Program-made: the position numbers and the translations under genes | The notes under the pieces: model-generated | Database searches by the model: none | What the model was told of the DNA's origin: nothing | Seen by the model: only the letters and a program-made list of their open reading frames with translations | Shown: one piece after another, positions 41,855 to 49,507 of the stretch | Layout of the letters: each line of letters opens with the position of its first letter | How positions within the stretch are numbered: position 1 is the stretch's first letter | NCBI RefSeq assembly: GCF_028736035.1 | Contig: NZ_CP117866.1 | Coordinates: 9,341,001-9,405,000, forward strand | Direction: 5' to 3' | Source: Streptomyces sp. T12 | GTDB taxonomy: Bacteria > Actinomycetota > Actinomycetes > Streptomycetales > Streptomycetaceae | Length of the DNA stretch: 64,000 nucleotides

Positions 41855-42628
41855 TCAGGCGTACAGATCCCGCATCCGCACCGAGAGGCATGTCACACAT
41901 CCCTCGAGCTTCTCGAACTCGCTGATGTCGATCTGAACGGGCTCGTGGCCGAGGTCGGCGAGCAGCTCTGCCGTCTTCGGCGCGCTCGCGGCCATGAGCA
42001 GCTTGCCGCCGCCGAGCAGCACCACATGCGCCCCGGACTCCTCGGGCACCGGCAGGAAGCGTGGGAACAGCGACGGCACGTCCAGCTGCGGGATACGTCC
42101 GAGAATCGTTCCGTCGGGCAGCGCCGTGATCGCCGACTTCAGGTGCAGCACCTTGCTCACCGGTACGGCGGCGACCCGCGCCCCCAGCGGTTCGAAGGCC
42201 GCCCGCAGCTGCTGGACGCCGGCCGCGTTGGTGCGGCCGCCGCGGCCGACGTAGATCGTGTCGCCGACCTTGAGCACGTCGCCGCCGTCCAGCGTGCCCG
42301 GCTCCCAGACCCAGTTCACGGAACAGCCGAGCGAGGCCACGGCCTCCTCGACGCCGATGGTCTCGTCGCGCCGGGACTCGGCACCGGGCCGGGTGATCAG
42401 CGCGACGTTCTTGTACATGACGACCGTGTCCTCGACGAACACCGAGTCGGGGCAGTCGTCGGCCGGATCGACCTCGATCGTCTCCCAGCCGTGCGTACGC
42501 AGGGCCTCCGTATACGCCTCCCACTGCTCGACCGCGAGATCGACGTCGACCTTCTCCCGCTCGATGTGCGTCACCAGCCCTTCGGCGAGGCGCGGGCTCG
42601 GGCGGCGGACGAGGGCCTTCTTGCTGGG
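41855..42628 (-). CDS. ddaH: dimethylarginine dimethylaminohydrolase (DDAH)
   Basis: A 257-residue amidinotransferase-fold hydrolase that converts methylated arginines, and in some relatives arginine itself, to citrulline. Family features: DDCPDSVFVEDTVVMYKN, EPGTLDGGDVLKVG with the acidic substrate residues, HLKSAITALPDG with the catalytic His, and the C-terminal catalytic Cys in GCVTCLSVR. The GTG at 42628 is chosen because GGAG lies 8 bases upstream and the protein then starts at SKKALVRRPS, typical for the family. Confidence 0.9.
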   Translation of the reverse strand, partial: PSKKALVRRPSPRLAEGLVTHIEREKVDVDLAVEQWEAYTEALRTHGWETIEVDPADDCPDSVFVEDTVVMYKNVALITRPGAESRRDETIGVEEAVASLGCSVNWVWEPGTLDGGDVLKVGDTIYVGRGGRTNAAGVQQLRAAFEPLGARVAAVPVSKVLHLKSAITALPDGTILGRIPQLDVPSLFPRFLPVPEESGAHVVLLGGGKLLMAASAPKTAELLADLGHEPVQIDISEFEKLEGCVTCLSVRMRDLYA

Positions 42629-42694
42629 CACGACGGGATCTCCGGATCGGTGGCAGGTTGCGGCGCCCATGATGAACGGGGTACCGACCAGCCA

Positions 42695-42968
42695 TCATGC
42701 AGGGCCTACCCGCCCGTACAAAACCCTCGTGGTCAGGCTGTGGCCCTCCTGAGATGCTCCGCGGTGAAGCAGCCGCGTCGCCGGCTTGATCCGCTGCCGT
42801 TCACCGTTGCCCTTGTCCCGCAGCCTCGGGGCCGGCAGATCGCCGAGGCGGCCGAGGTTGCAGCCGGCGCCGCGCGCCACCGCGATCGTGTCGAAGGCGA
42901 TCGACGACTTCCCCGATCCCGAAAGGCCGGTGAACCCGGTCAGCCGGCCTTTCGGGATGCGGCCATGC
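42695..42968 (-). pseudogene. internally deleted UvrA-like ABC ATPase remnant
   Basis: In one minus-strand frame the sequence begins HGRIPKGRLTGFTGLSGSGK (Walker A of UvrA-like drug-resistance ATPases) followed by SSIAFDTIA, then continues as GRLGDLPAPRLRDKGNGERQ and RIKPATRLLHRG. The latter resembles the ABC signature region of the same family (SGGERQRIKLA), with the middle, the Walker B region and the ends missing and key residues changed. It is read as a decayed gene of the UvrA-like family. It lies just downstream of the intact ABC-F gene. Confidence 0.65.
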
Positions 42969-42975
42969 AGTGAAG

Positions 42976-44601
42976 CTAGGCGGGATATCCGACAGCTTCT
43001 GGCGTGATTTCCTTGAGTTCTCCGTCCTCCACCATCAGCCAGCGCGTGATGCCGATCGACTCCAGGAACGGCAGGTCGTGGCTGGCCACGATCAGCGCCC
43101 CCTCGTACGACTCCAGGGCCGTGGTGAGCTGCCGTACGCTCGCCATGTCCAGGTTGTTCGTCGGCTCGTCCAGCATCAGCAGCTGCGGTGCGGGCTCGGC
43201 CAGCATCAGCGCGGCCAGTGCCGCCCGGAAGCGTTCGCCGCCGGACAGCGTCGCCGCCTTCTGGTCGGCGCGGGCGCCCCGGAACAGGAAGCGGGCCAGC
43301 CGCGCCCGGACCCGGTTGTTGGTGGCGGCCGGTGCGAACCGGGCCACGTTCTCGGCGACCGACAGCTCGCCGTCGAGCACGTCGAGCCGCTGCGGCAGGA
43401 AGCGGAGCGGGACGTGTGCCGTCGCCTCACCCGACACCGGCGGCAGCTCCCCGGCGATCGTCCGCAGCAGCGTCGTCTTGCCCGCGCCGTTGCGCCCGAT
43501 CAGCGCGATCCGCTCCGGTCCGCGCAGATCGAAGCCGCCGGGCACGCGCGCGCCGTACGCCAACTCCAGGTCCAGGAGCGTGAGGACGGTCCGCCCCGGC
43601 GGTACGGCCGTGTACGGCAGGTCGACGCGGATCTCGTCGTCGTCCCGTACGGCGTCCACCGCCTCGTCGAGCCGCTCCTTTGCCTCGGCGAGCTTCTCCT
43701 CGTGCATGATGCGGTGCTTGCCGGCGGACTCCTGCGCCGCCCGCTTGCGCGCTCCCATGACGATCTTCGGCTCGCGCTTCTGGTCCCACATCTTCTGCCC
43801 GTACCGCTTGCGCCGGGCCAACTTGACCTGGGCGTCGACCAGTTCACGCTTCTGCTTCTTCAGGTCCGCCTCGGCGACCCGCACCATGCGCTCGGCCGCC
43901 TCCTGCTCGGTGGCGAGTGCCTCCTCGTAGGCGGAGTAGTTGCCGCCGTACCAGGTGACCTCCCCGGAGCGCAGATCGGCGATCTGGTCGACCAGGTCCA
44001 GGAGTTCGCGGTCGTGGCTGACCACCACCATCACCCCCGGCCAGGCGGCGACGGCCGCGTAGAGCCGCCTGCGTGCGTACAGGTCGAGGTTGTTGGTGGG
44101 CTCGTCGAGCAGCAGGACGTCCGGGCGGCGCAGCAACAGCGCGGCCAGGCGCAGGAGCACCGACTCGCCGCCCGAGACCTCGCCGATGGTGCGATCCAAC
44201 TCGACGTGGCCGAGCCCGAGTTCGCCGAGCGTGGCGAGGGCCCGCTCCTCCACGTCCCAGTCGTCGCCGACGGTCTCGAAGTGCTCCTCGGCCGCGTCGC
44301 CCGCCTCGATGGCGTGCAGCGCGGCTCGCTGGGCCGCGATGCCGAGGGCCTCGTCGACCTTGAGAGCGGTGTCGAGGGTGACGTTCTGCGGAAGCCAGCC
44401 GACCTCGCCCGCGACGCGCACGGCGCCGTCGACCGGGGGGAGTTCACCGGCGATGAGCTTCAACAGGGTTGATTTCCCCGATCCGTTGACGCCGACGAGC
44501 CCGGTCCTGCCCGGGCCGAACGCGACGTCGAGGCCCTCGAAGACGGGGGTGCCGTCGGGCCAGGTGAAGGAGAGGGACGTACAGGTGATGGAAGTAGACA
44601 T
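42976..44601 (-). CDS. ABC-F ATPase (antibiotic resistance / ribosome protection type)
   Basis: A 541-residue cytosolic protein with two ABC domains and no membrane segments. Walker A motifs are GVNGSGKSTLL and GRNGAGKTTLL; signatures are VSGGES and LSGGERF; Walker B motifs are VLLLDEPTNNLDL and LLMLDEPTNNLDM. The charged interdomain linker (about 225-300, LKKQKRELVDAQVKLARRKR) is the part that enters the ribosome in ABC-F proteins. Many streptomycete relatives protect ribosomes from drugs that bind the peptidyl transferase centre. The long leader with small ORFs and competing hairpins fits drug-induced expression. Confidence 0.88.
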   Translation of the reverse strand: MSTSITCTSLSFTWPDGTPVFEGLDVAFGPGRTGLVGVNGSGKSTLLKLIAGELPPVDGAVRVAGEVGWLPQNVTLDTALKVDEALGIAAQRAALHAIEAGDAAEEHFETVGDDWDVEERALATLGELGLGHVELDRTIGEVSGGESVLLRLAALLLRRPDVLLLDEPTNNLDLYARRRLYAAVAAWPGVMVVVSHDRELLDLVDQIADLRSGEVTWYGGNYSAYEEALATEQEAAERMVRVAEADLKKQKRELVDAQVKLARRKRYGQKMWDQKREPKIVMGARKRAAQESAGKHRIMHEEKLAEAKERLDEAVDAVRDDDEIRVDLPYTAVPPGRTVLTLLDLELAYGARVPGGFDLRGPERIALIGRNGAGKTTLLRTIAGELPPVSGEATAHVPLRFLPQRLDVLDGELSVAENVARFAPAATNNRVRARLARFLFRGARADQKAATLSGGERFRAALAALMLAEPAPQLLMLDEPTNNLDMASVRQLTTALESYEGALIVASHDLPFLESIGITRWLMVEDGELKEITPEAVGYPA

Positions 44602-44824
44602 ACCGGCCTCCGCGGATGCTCGAAGCGATCAAGGGCAAACGCGTTTCGAGACACCGGCGACCAACGGGGAGGCCTCAGGGGGTCGGGGGCATGAGAAAAG
44701 CCCTGCTCCGGAGGACGGCTCGAACGCCGAGGTCGCACGCAGCGCACACACACCTCAGGTGTGACGCGGTGTCTCAGGACCTCAGACGAGCAACGTCCTT
44801 CTCCAATCGACGGCAACAGGACCG
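44602..44824 (-). promoter_or_regulatory. long leader with uORFs: candidate ribosome-mediated attenuator
   Basis: About 220 nt separate the predicted start of transcription from the ABC-F ATG. A tiny ORF, TTG CTC GTC TGA (MLV, 44782-44793), follows the strong site GGAGAAGG (44797-44804). Its stop overlaps GAGGTC (minus strand, 44778-44783), which can pair with GACCTC at 44729-44734. That arm adjoins a CGGC/GCCG hairpin (44716-44729), which excludes a terminator-like hairpin at 44696-44720. A second small ORF, MPPTP (44675-44692), follows. A distant 9-bp pair (44648-44656 with 44767-44775) could close the whole leader. A ribosome stalled on MLV could therefore favour read-through; this is inference. 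Confidence 0.55.
44696..44720 (-). terminator. terminator-like hairpin inside the ABC-F leader
   Basis: On the minus strand AGC and CCT pair with AGG and GCT around a CCGGAGC loop, and the stem runs straight into TTTT before CTC. It is weak alone but lies between the first uORF and the ABC-F gene, the position expected of an attenuator. Confidence 0.4.
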
Positions 44825-44830
44825 TTGTAG

Positions 44831-44859
44831 ACGGTAGGAGGGGGTGACGAGCCTGTCAA
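44831..44859 (-). promoter_or_regulatory. promoter of the ABC-F gene
   Basis: On the minus strand TTGACA (44859-44854) and TACCGT (44836-44831) are separated by exactly 17 bases, a near-consensus promoter for the principal sigma factor. Transcription would start at about 44824, which makes the leader about 220 nt long. Confidence 0.75.
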
Positions 44860-44967
44860 CGGAATTAAAGCGAGCTCAGGTTCGGCTCGGCCTCTCTACG
44901 CCCGTCCAGGGGACGGAGCCCCCTGGACGGGTGGGAGGAGCAGGGGCGGCGGGGGCGAGAAACCGCG

Positions 44968-45390
44968 TCAGCAGGCGTCCCGCATCAGCTCCGCCAGGTC
45001 ACGGTCCAGGTCGAGCTGGAGGTGCTCCAGGCCGAGAGGCACCAGCTCACTCGTGGACTGCAGGAACCGCCGAACCTCGCCCGTGCGGATGTGCACGACG
45101 GCCGTGCCCTCGGGCGCGTGGAACTCCAGGACCGTACGGTCGAAGCCGTACGGCCGCACCCGGACGTCGCCGTGGCCCTCGGGCCCCTCCAGGCCGGCCA
45201 CGAGCAGCTCGCGGCTGAAGGTCCAGCAGACCTCCACGCCCTCCAGGGTGGCCGGGGCGGGGAAGGTCATGCGGACGGCGAACGGGTCGCGCCGGTCGTA
45301 GTGAAGGGTCGCGGGAATGCTCGGCATCCGCGGCGCGGCGGCGACGAGACGGGCCTCAACGGGCTGCTCGATTACGGTGGACAACGCCAT
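44968..45390 (-). CDS. ssgD: SsgA-like sporulation and cell-division protein (SsgD-like)
   Basis: A 140-residue SsgA-like protein, a family found only in sporulating actinobacteria that controls septum placement and cell-wall growth. Conserved blocks: LHYDRRDPFAVRMTF, VCWTFSRELLVAGL, GHGDVRVRPY and VVHIRTGEVRRFL. Position next to the ABC-F gene, as I recall from S. coelicolor, and its sequence suggest SsgD, but paralogues are similar. The ATG starts the typical N-terminus. The 217 bp between it and the divergent propeller gene hold promoters but no clear operator. Confidence 0.85.
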   Translation of the reverse strand: MALSTVIEQPVEARLVAAAPRMPSIPATLHYDRRDPFAVRMTFPAPATLEGVEVCWTFSRELLVAGLEGPEGHGDVRVRPYGFDRTVLEFHAPEGTAVVHIRTGEVRRFLQSTSELVPLGLEHLQLDLDRDLAELMRDAC

Positions 45391-45607
45391 GCTCCCTTGT
45401 GACAGCTGGACGAACTTCCGGGCGGACGAGACCGGGCACTGGTAGAGACGACGGAATCAGCCAATCCGTGCACCCCGGATTCGAGTGACCTCTGTCACCG
45501 CCGTCATGCATGGGAGTGGCCCGTTCGTCCTCCCGTGCCGGGAAAGTCACATGTGGTCGGCGAGGCCATCTGGACGGCATCGGGGCGGTGGGCTAGCTTC
45601 GCCCGCC

Positions 45608-46711
45608 ATGAGGCGTTCGGGGAGCACGCGACGGTCGGGGCGTACGTTTCGGACAGTGGCCGCGGGGGTGGCGTGCGGGGCGGCGCTGGCCGCGCTGACG
45701 GCCGTACCCGCGCAGGCGCGCGAGCCGGAGCGCCGGGCGCCGCACTGGGAGCTCAAGGACAGCGGCACGCCCGAGGTGCGCTTCCGCGGGCTGTCCGCGG
45801 TCAGTCGGAACACCGCGTGGCTGGCCGGAACCGCGGGCACCGTCCTGCGTACCACCGACGGCGGCGCCACCTGGCGGAACGTCTCGCCGCCCGGCGCCGC
45901 CGAGCTGCAGTTCCGGGACATCGAGGCGTTCGACGCCAGGCGCGCCGTGGTGCTGGCCATCGGAGAGGGCGAGGCGTCCCGTGTGTACCGCACGCAGGAC
46001 GGCGGCGCGAGCTGGACCGAGTCCTTCCGCAACACCGACGCGCGGGCCTTCTACGACTGCATGACCTTCTTCGACCGCCGCCACGGGCTGGCGATGAGTG
46101 ACCCGGTGGACGGAAGGTTCCGCATCCTGTCGACCAGCGACGGCGGCCGCTCCTGGAAGGTGCTGCCCAGCGACGGGATGCCCGCCGCGTCGGCGGGCGA
46201 GGCCGGCTTCGCGGCGAGCGGGCAGTGCTTGGTGAGCTCCGGGCCGAAGGACGTCTGGCTGGCCACCGGCGGGGCCGCACGCGCGCGTGTGCTGCACTCC
46301 GCCGACCGGGGGCTGACCTGGACGGCCGCCGACACACCGATCCCGGCGGGCGATCCGGCCCGCGGCGTCTTCGCGCTCGCCTTCCGCGACCGTACGCACG
46401 GCCTCGCGGTCGGCGGCGACTACCGCCCCGACCAGGCGTCCCCGCAGGCCGCCGCACGCACCCCCGACGGCGGCCACAGCTGGCAGCCCGCCGCCACGCC
46501 CCCGCCCGCCTACCGCTCCGGCGTCGCCTGGCTCCCGCACAGCCGCACCGCCGCCCTCGCGGTCGGCCCCACCGGCACCGACCTGACGACGGACGGCGGG
46601 CGCACCTGGCGGACCGTCGACACCGGCTCGTACGACACCGTGGACTGCACGCCAGACCTGGGCTGCTGGGCCGCGGGGGAGAAGGGCCGGGTCGCGCGGC
46701 TGGAGAGCTGA
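45608..46711 (+). CDS. secreted YCF48/BNR-like beta-propeller protein
   Basis: A 367-residue exported protein. A twin-arginine-rich, hydrophobic signal peptide ends near AVPAQA (about residue 37). The rest shows six or so repeats of the Asp-box/BNR kind: TTDGGATWRN, TQDGGASWTES, TSDGGRSWKV, SADRGLTWTA, TPDGGHSWQP and TTDGGRTWRT. This forms a beta-propeller as in sialidases and Ycf48. There is no catalytic motif I can name, so binding or assembly roles are as likely as enzymatic ones. Confidence 0.83.
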   Translation: MRRSGSTRRSGRTFRTVAAGVACGAALAALTAVPAQAREPERRAPHWELKDSGTPEVRFRGLSAVSRNTAWLAGTAGTVLRTTDGGATWRNVSPPGAAELQFRDIEAFDARRAVVLAIGEGEASRVYRTQDGGASWTESFRNTDARAFYDCMTFFDRRHGLAMSDPVDGRFRILSTSDGGRSWKVLPSDGMPAASAGEAGFAASGQCLVSSGPKDVWLATGGAARARVLHSADRGLTWTAADTPIPAGDPARGVFALAFRDRTHGLAVGGDYRPDQASPQAAARTPDGGHSWQPAATPPPAYRSGVAWLPHSRTAALAVGPTGTDLTTDGGRTWRTVDTGSYDTVDCTPDLGCWAAGEKGRVARLES

Positions 46712-46760
46712 CGCCGGAAAGTGGGTACTCGGGCGCCGACTGCGAGAGGAGTGACCCGAC

Positions 46761-47087
46761 ATGCCACGCGGTTCGAGCCCCAAGCGGGAACGCCAGTACG
46801 AGCACATCAAGGAGAGCGCCCAGGACCGGGGCGAGAGCGCCTCGCGCGCCAAGGAGATCGCGGCGCGAACGGTGAACAAGGAGCGCGCACGGTCCGGCGA
46901 GTCCAAGTCCGCCAGCCGTACGTCCACTCAGGACATGTCCTCGGGCAAGCGGGGCGGCCAGCGGTCGGGCAAGGGTTCCCAGGGCCCCACGTACGACCAG
47001 CTGTACGAGGAGGCCAAGAGGCGCAACATCCACGGGCGTTCGGACATGAACAAGACCCAGCTCAAGCAGGCGCTGGGCAACAAGTGA
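46761..47087 (+). CDS. small basic protein with Rho-N/SAP-like C-terminus
   Basis: A 108-residue, highly charged protein. The first 75 residues are rich in Lys, Arg, Ser and Gly and probably disordered. The end, GPTYDQLYEEAKRRNIHGRS then DMNKTQLKQALG, resembles the short helical domain at the N-terminus of Rho, which binds nucleic acid. Such proteins are widespread in Streptomyces and often labelled plasmid stabilisation proteins without proof. GAGAGGAG precedes the ATG. Confidence 0.78.
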   Translation: MPRGSSPKRERQYEHIKESAQDRGESASRAKEIAARTVNKERARSGESKSASRTSTQDMSSGKRGGQRSGKGSQGPTYDQLYEEAKRRNIHGRSDMNKTQLKQALGNK

Positions 47088-47090
47088 GGC

Positions 47091-47387
47091 TCAGCCGGGC
47101 GTCTCGCGGTAGCGCTCGAGTTCCGGCGCCGTCTTCGTGGCGGCGAACTCGGTGATGCGGTACGCGCAGACGCCGGCGCCGACGAACGGGTCGGTCGCGG
47201 CGATCTCCTCGATCAGCGCCCGGTCCCCCGCGACGGCGAGGATCACCCCGCCGTCGCGGGGGTTCTTGCGCCCGGACGCGAGGAACGTCCCCTTCTCGTA
47301 CTGCTCGTCGAGCCACGCCACATGGGCCTCCAGCACGGCGTCGACGGCATCGAGCGGGGCGGTGTAGGTCAGCTCGAGTACGAACAT
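47091..47387 (-). CDS. YCII-family protein
   Basis: A 98-residue dimeric alpha-beta barrel protein. The YCII fold is seen in FVLELTYTAPLDAVDAVLEAHVAWL, FLASGRKNPRDGGVILAV and IEEIAATDPFVGAGVCAYRITEF, including the conserved His and Asp. Members may bind or modify small molecules; this one has no assigned role. The ATG at 47387 begins the conserved strand directly. It is convergent with the small basic protein gene. Confidence 0.85.
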   Translation of the reverse strand: MFVLELTYTAPLDAVDAVLEAHVAWLDEQYEKGTFLASGRKNPRDGGVILAVAGDRALIEEIAATDPFVGAGVCAYRITEFAATKTAPELERYRETPG

Positions 47388-47449
47388 GATCACGAGCGTA
47401 CCCCCGAGCCCGTCGCGGCCGCCCCGGGCCCCGTACGCTCGTCCCCACC

Positions 47450-48151
47450 ATGACGACCGTACGCATTCCCGCGGGCTGGCCCGCGACCGAGGAAGAGGCC
47501 CGCGCCGTCCAGGACGAGCTGCGGGAGCGGGTGGTCCTCGACGAGCCGGGGCCACCGCCCGGAGCCGGGCGGGTGACCGGGGTCGACGTGGCCTACGACG
47601 ACGAGCGGGACGTGGTCGCCGCAGCCGCGGTCGTCCTGGACGCGGCGAGCCTCGACGTCGTCGCCGAGGCCACGGCCGTCGGCCGGATCTCCTTCCCGTA
47701 CGTCCCCGGCCTGCTTGCCTTCCGCGAGATCCCCACGGTGCTGGCCGCCCTCGACGCCCTGCCCTGCGAGCCCGGCACGGTCGTCTGCGACGGCTACGGG
47801 CTCGCCCACCCCCGCCGCTTCGGCCTCGCCAGCCACCTCGGCGTCCTCACCGGCCTGCCGACGATCGGCGTGGCCAAGAACCCCTTCACCTTCAGCTACG
47901 ACGATCCCGCCCCCCAACGCGGATCGTCCGCGCCGCTCATGGCGGGCGAGGAGGAGATCGGCCGCGCCCTGCGCACCCGGGACGCCGTCAAACCGGTCTT
48001 CGTCTCGGTCGGCCACCGCGTGAGCCTCACCAACGCCTGCGCCCACACCCTCGCCCTGACCCCCGAGTTCCGACTCCCGGAGACGACACGCCGCGCGGAC
48101 TCCTTGTGCCGACAGGCACTGAAGGAGGCGACCGGCCTCCCGACGCTTTGA
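47450..48151 (+). CDS. nfi: endonuclease V
   Basis: A 233-residue enzyme that nicks DNA near deoxyinosine and other deaminated bases. Active-site residues Asp46 (GVDVAY), Glu93 (LLAFRE) and Asp114 (VCDGYG) are present, with the strand-separating wedge FPYVPG. Length is normal for the family. It lies divergent from the YCII gene with 62 bp between the starts and was probably transcribed alone. Confidence 0.93.
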   Translation: MTTVRIPAGWPATEEEARAVQDELRERVVLDEPGPPPGAGRVTGVDVAYDDERDVVAAAAVVLDAASLDVVAEATAVGRISFPYVPGLLAFREIPTVLAALDALPCEPGTVVCDGYGLAHPRRFGLASHLGVLTGLPTIGVAKNPFTFSYDDPAPQRGSSAPLMAGEEEIGRALRTRDAVKPVFVSVGHRVSLTNACAHTLALTPEFRLPETTRRADSLCRQALKEATGLPTL

Positions 48152-48247
48152 CTTGCTGCTCGCTGCCCGCGCCCTGGTGGACTGAGTACGCCGACTGAGT
48201 ACCCGTACGGATGTGACCCGCCCACCGGGATCGGCAGGCTGGGGCGC

Positions 48248-48394
48248 ATGACGACGCACCGTGCCCCGAAGCCCCTTGCCGACCCGAACCGCCCCGTCGA
48301 GCGTGCCGTGACGGCCGCGCTCGTCCTCGCCACGCTGGCCGGGCTCGGTTGGATCGTCGGGATGATCTACACCATCGCGGGCTGGCCGCTCTAG
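48248..48394 (+). CDS. 48-residue single-pass membrane protein
   Basis: A short ORF, ATG to TAG, encoding a polar N-terminus (THRAPKPLADPNRPVERAV) and one hydrophobic helix of about 23 residues (TAALVLATLAGLGWIVGMIY) ending IAGWPL. GGCTGGGGCGC upstream gives only a modest ribosome site. Codon third positions are GC-rich through its whole length. Small membrane proteins of this design are common in Streptomyces; function unknown. Confidence 0.6.
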   Translation: MTTHRAPKPLADPNRPVERAVTAALVLATLAGLGWIVGMIYTIAGWPL

Positions 48395-48633
48395 AGCCCT
48401 GTGCGGCAGCGGCCGACGCACGTGGCCAACGCCCCGTGGGTGGGCGAGCACCTCGCGGAGCGGTTGGCTCGACCGCGGTCGGGGGCCCGCCTTCGAGCGG
48501 GGGAAGATCCTCCGCCGGTCGGCGCAACTCCGGCTCGTGCCGCGCTCCGCCGTTCGCCCCCGGTGATTGGGTGGCGCCGACCTCCGGGCCACGGCCCGGG
48601 CGATTCGGCCTCGCAGTGCAGGAGACAGTCATC

Positions 48634-49473
48634 GTGAGTTCCCCCGAGGGCGCGTCCCGCGACATGATCCCCGACCAGCTGCTCAAGGGACAGAAGGCCC
48701 TGGTCACCGGCGCGAACTCCGGTATCGGCAAAGCGACGGCCGTGGCCATGGGACGGGCCGGGGCGGATGTCGTCGTGAACTACGTGGCCGGCCGTGAGGA
48801 AGCCGAGAAGGTGGTCGAGGAGATCAAGTCCCTCGGGGTGCGGGCGGTGGCCCACGAGGCGGACGTCTCCGACGAGGGCCAGGTCGTCGCCATGGTCAAC
48901 CGGACGGTCGAGGAGTTCGGCACCCTCGACATCCTGGTGGCCAACGCGGGTCTCCAGCGCGACGCCGCGTTCACCGAGATGACGCTGGCCCAGTGGCAGA
49001 AGGTCCTCGACGTGAACCTCACCGGGCAGTTCCTGTGTGCCCGGGAGGCAGCCAAGGAGTTCCTGCGGCGCGGTGTCGTCCCCGAGGTGTCGCGGGCGGC
49101 CGGAAAAATCATCTGCATGAGCTCCGTGCACCAGGTCATTCCGTGGGCCGGGCACGTCAACTACGCCTCGTCCAAGGGCGGCGTACAGATGATGATGGAG
49201 ACGCTCGCCCAGGAACTCGCGCCGAAGAAGGTCCGCGTGAACGCCATCGCCCCGGGCGCCGTCCAGACCCCCATCAACCGCAGCGCCTGGGACACGCCCG
49301 AGGCCCGCGAGGACCTCCTCAAGCTGATTCCCTACGACCGCGTCGGCGACCCGGAGGACATCGCGCGCGCGGCCGTGGCCCTCGCCTCCGACCTCATGGA
49401 CTACGTGGTGGGCACCACGCTCTTCGTGGACGGCGGGATGACCCTCTTCCCCGGATTCGCCACCGGCGGCTGA
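48634..49473 (+). CDS. SDR-family oxidoreductase (glucose dehydrogenase-like)
   Basis: A 279-residue SDR. The cofactor motif is TGANSGIGKATA at about residue 24, then NAG in LVANAGLQ, the catalytic Ser in CMSSVHQV, and YASSK with Tyr and Lys. The group is annotated as glucose 1-dehydrogenase-like, but real substrates vary. The GTG at 48634 is chosen because AGGAG (48620-48624) precedes it; an ATG ten codons downstream is possible. The 239 bp upstream hold no gene I can support. It ends 34 bp before cydA and may share its transcript. Confidence 0.85.
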   Translation: MSSPEGASRDMIPDQLLKGQKALVTGANSGIGKATAVAMGRAGADVVVNYVAGREEAEKVVEEIKSLGVRAVAHEADVSDEGQVVAMVNRTVEEFGTLDILVANAGLQRDAAFTEMTLAQWQKVLDVNLTGQFLCAREAAKEFLRRGVVPEVSRAAGKIICMSSVHQVIPWAGHVNYASSKGGVQMMMETLAQELAPKKVRVNAIAPGAVQTPINRSAWDTPEAREDLLKLIPYDRVGDPEDIARAAVALASDLMDYVVGTTLFVDGGMTLFPGFATGG

Positions 49474-49507
49474 CACCACACGCACAACGGCCCCGGACGG
49501 AACCCGG

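Noticed and set aside
44460..44816. A GTG-started frame of 118 codons running through the ABC-F leader into the gene
   Set aside because: It reads out of frame with ABC-F, has low-complexity Arg/Pro content and no ribosome site; the leader is better explained by short uORFs.
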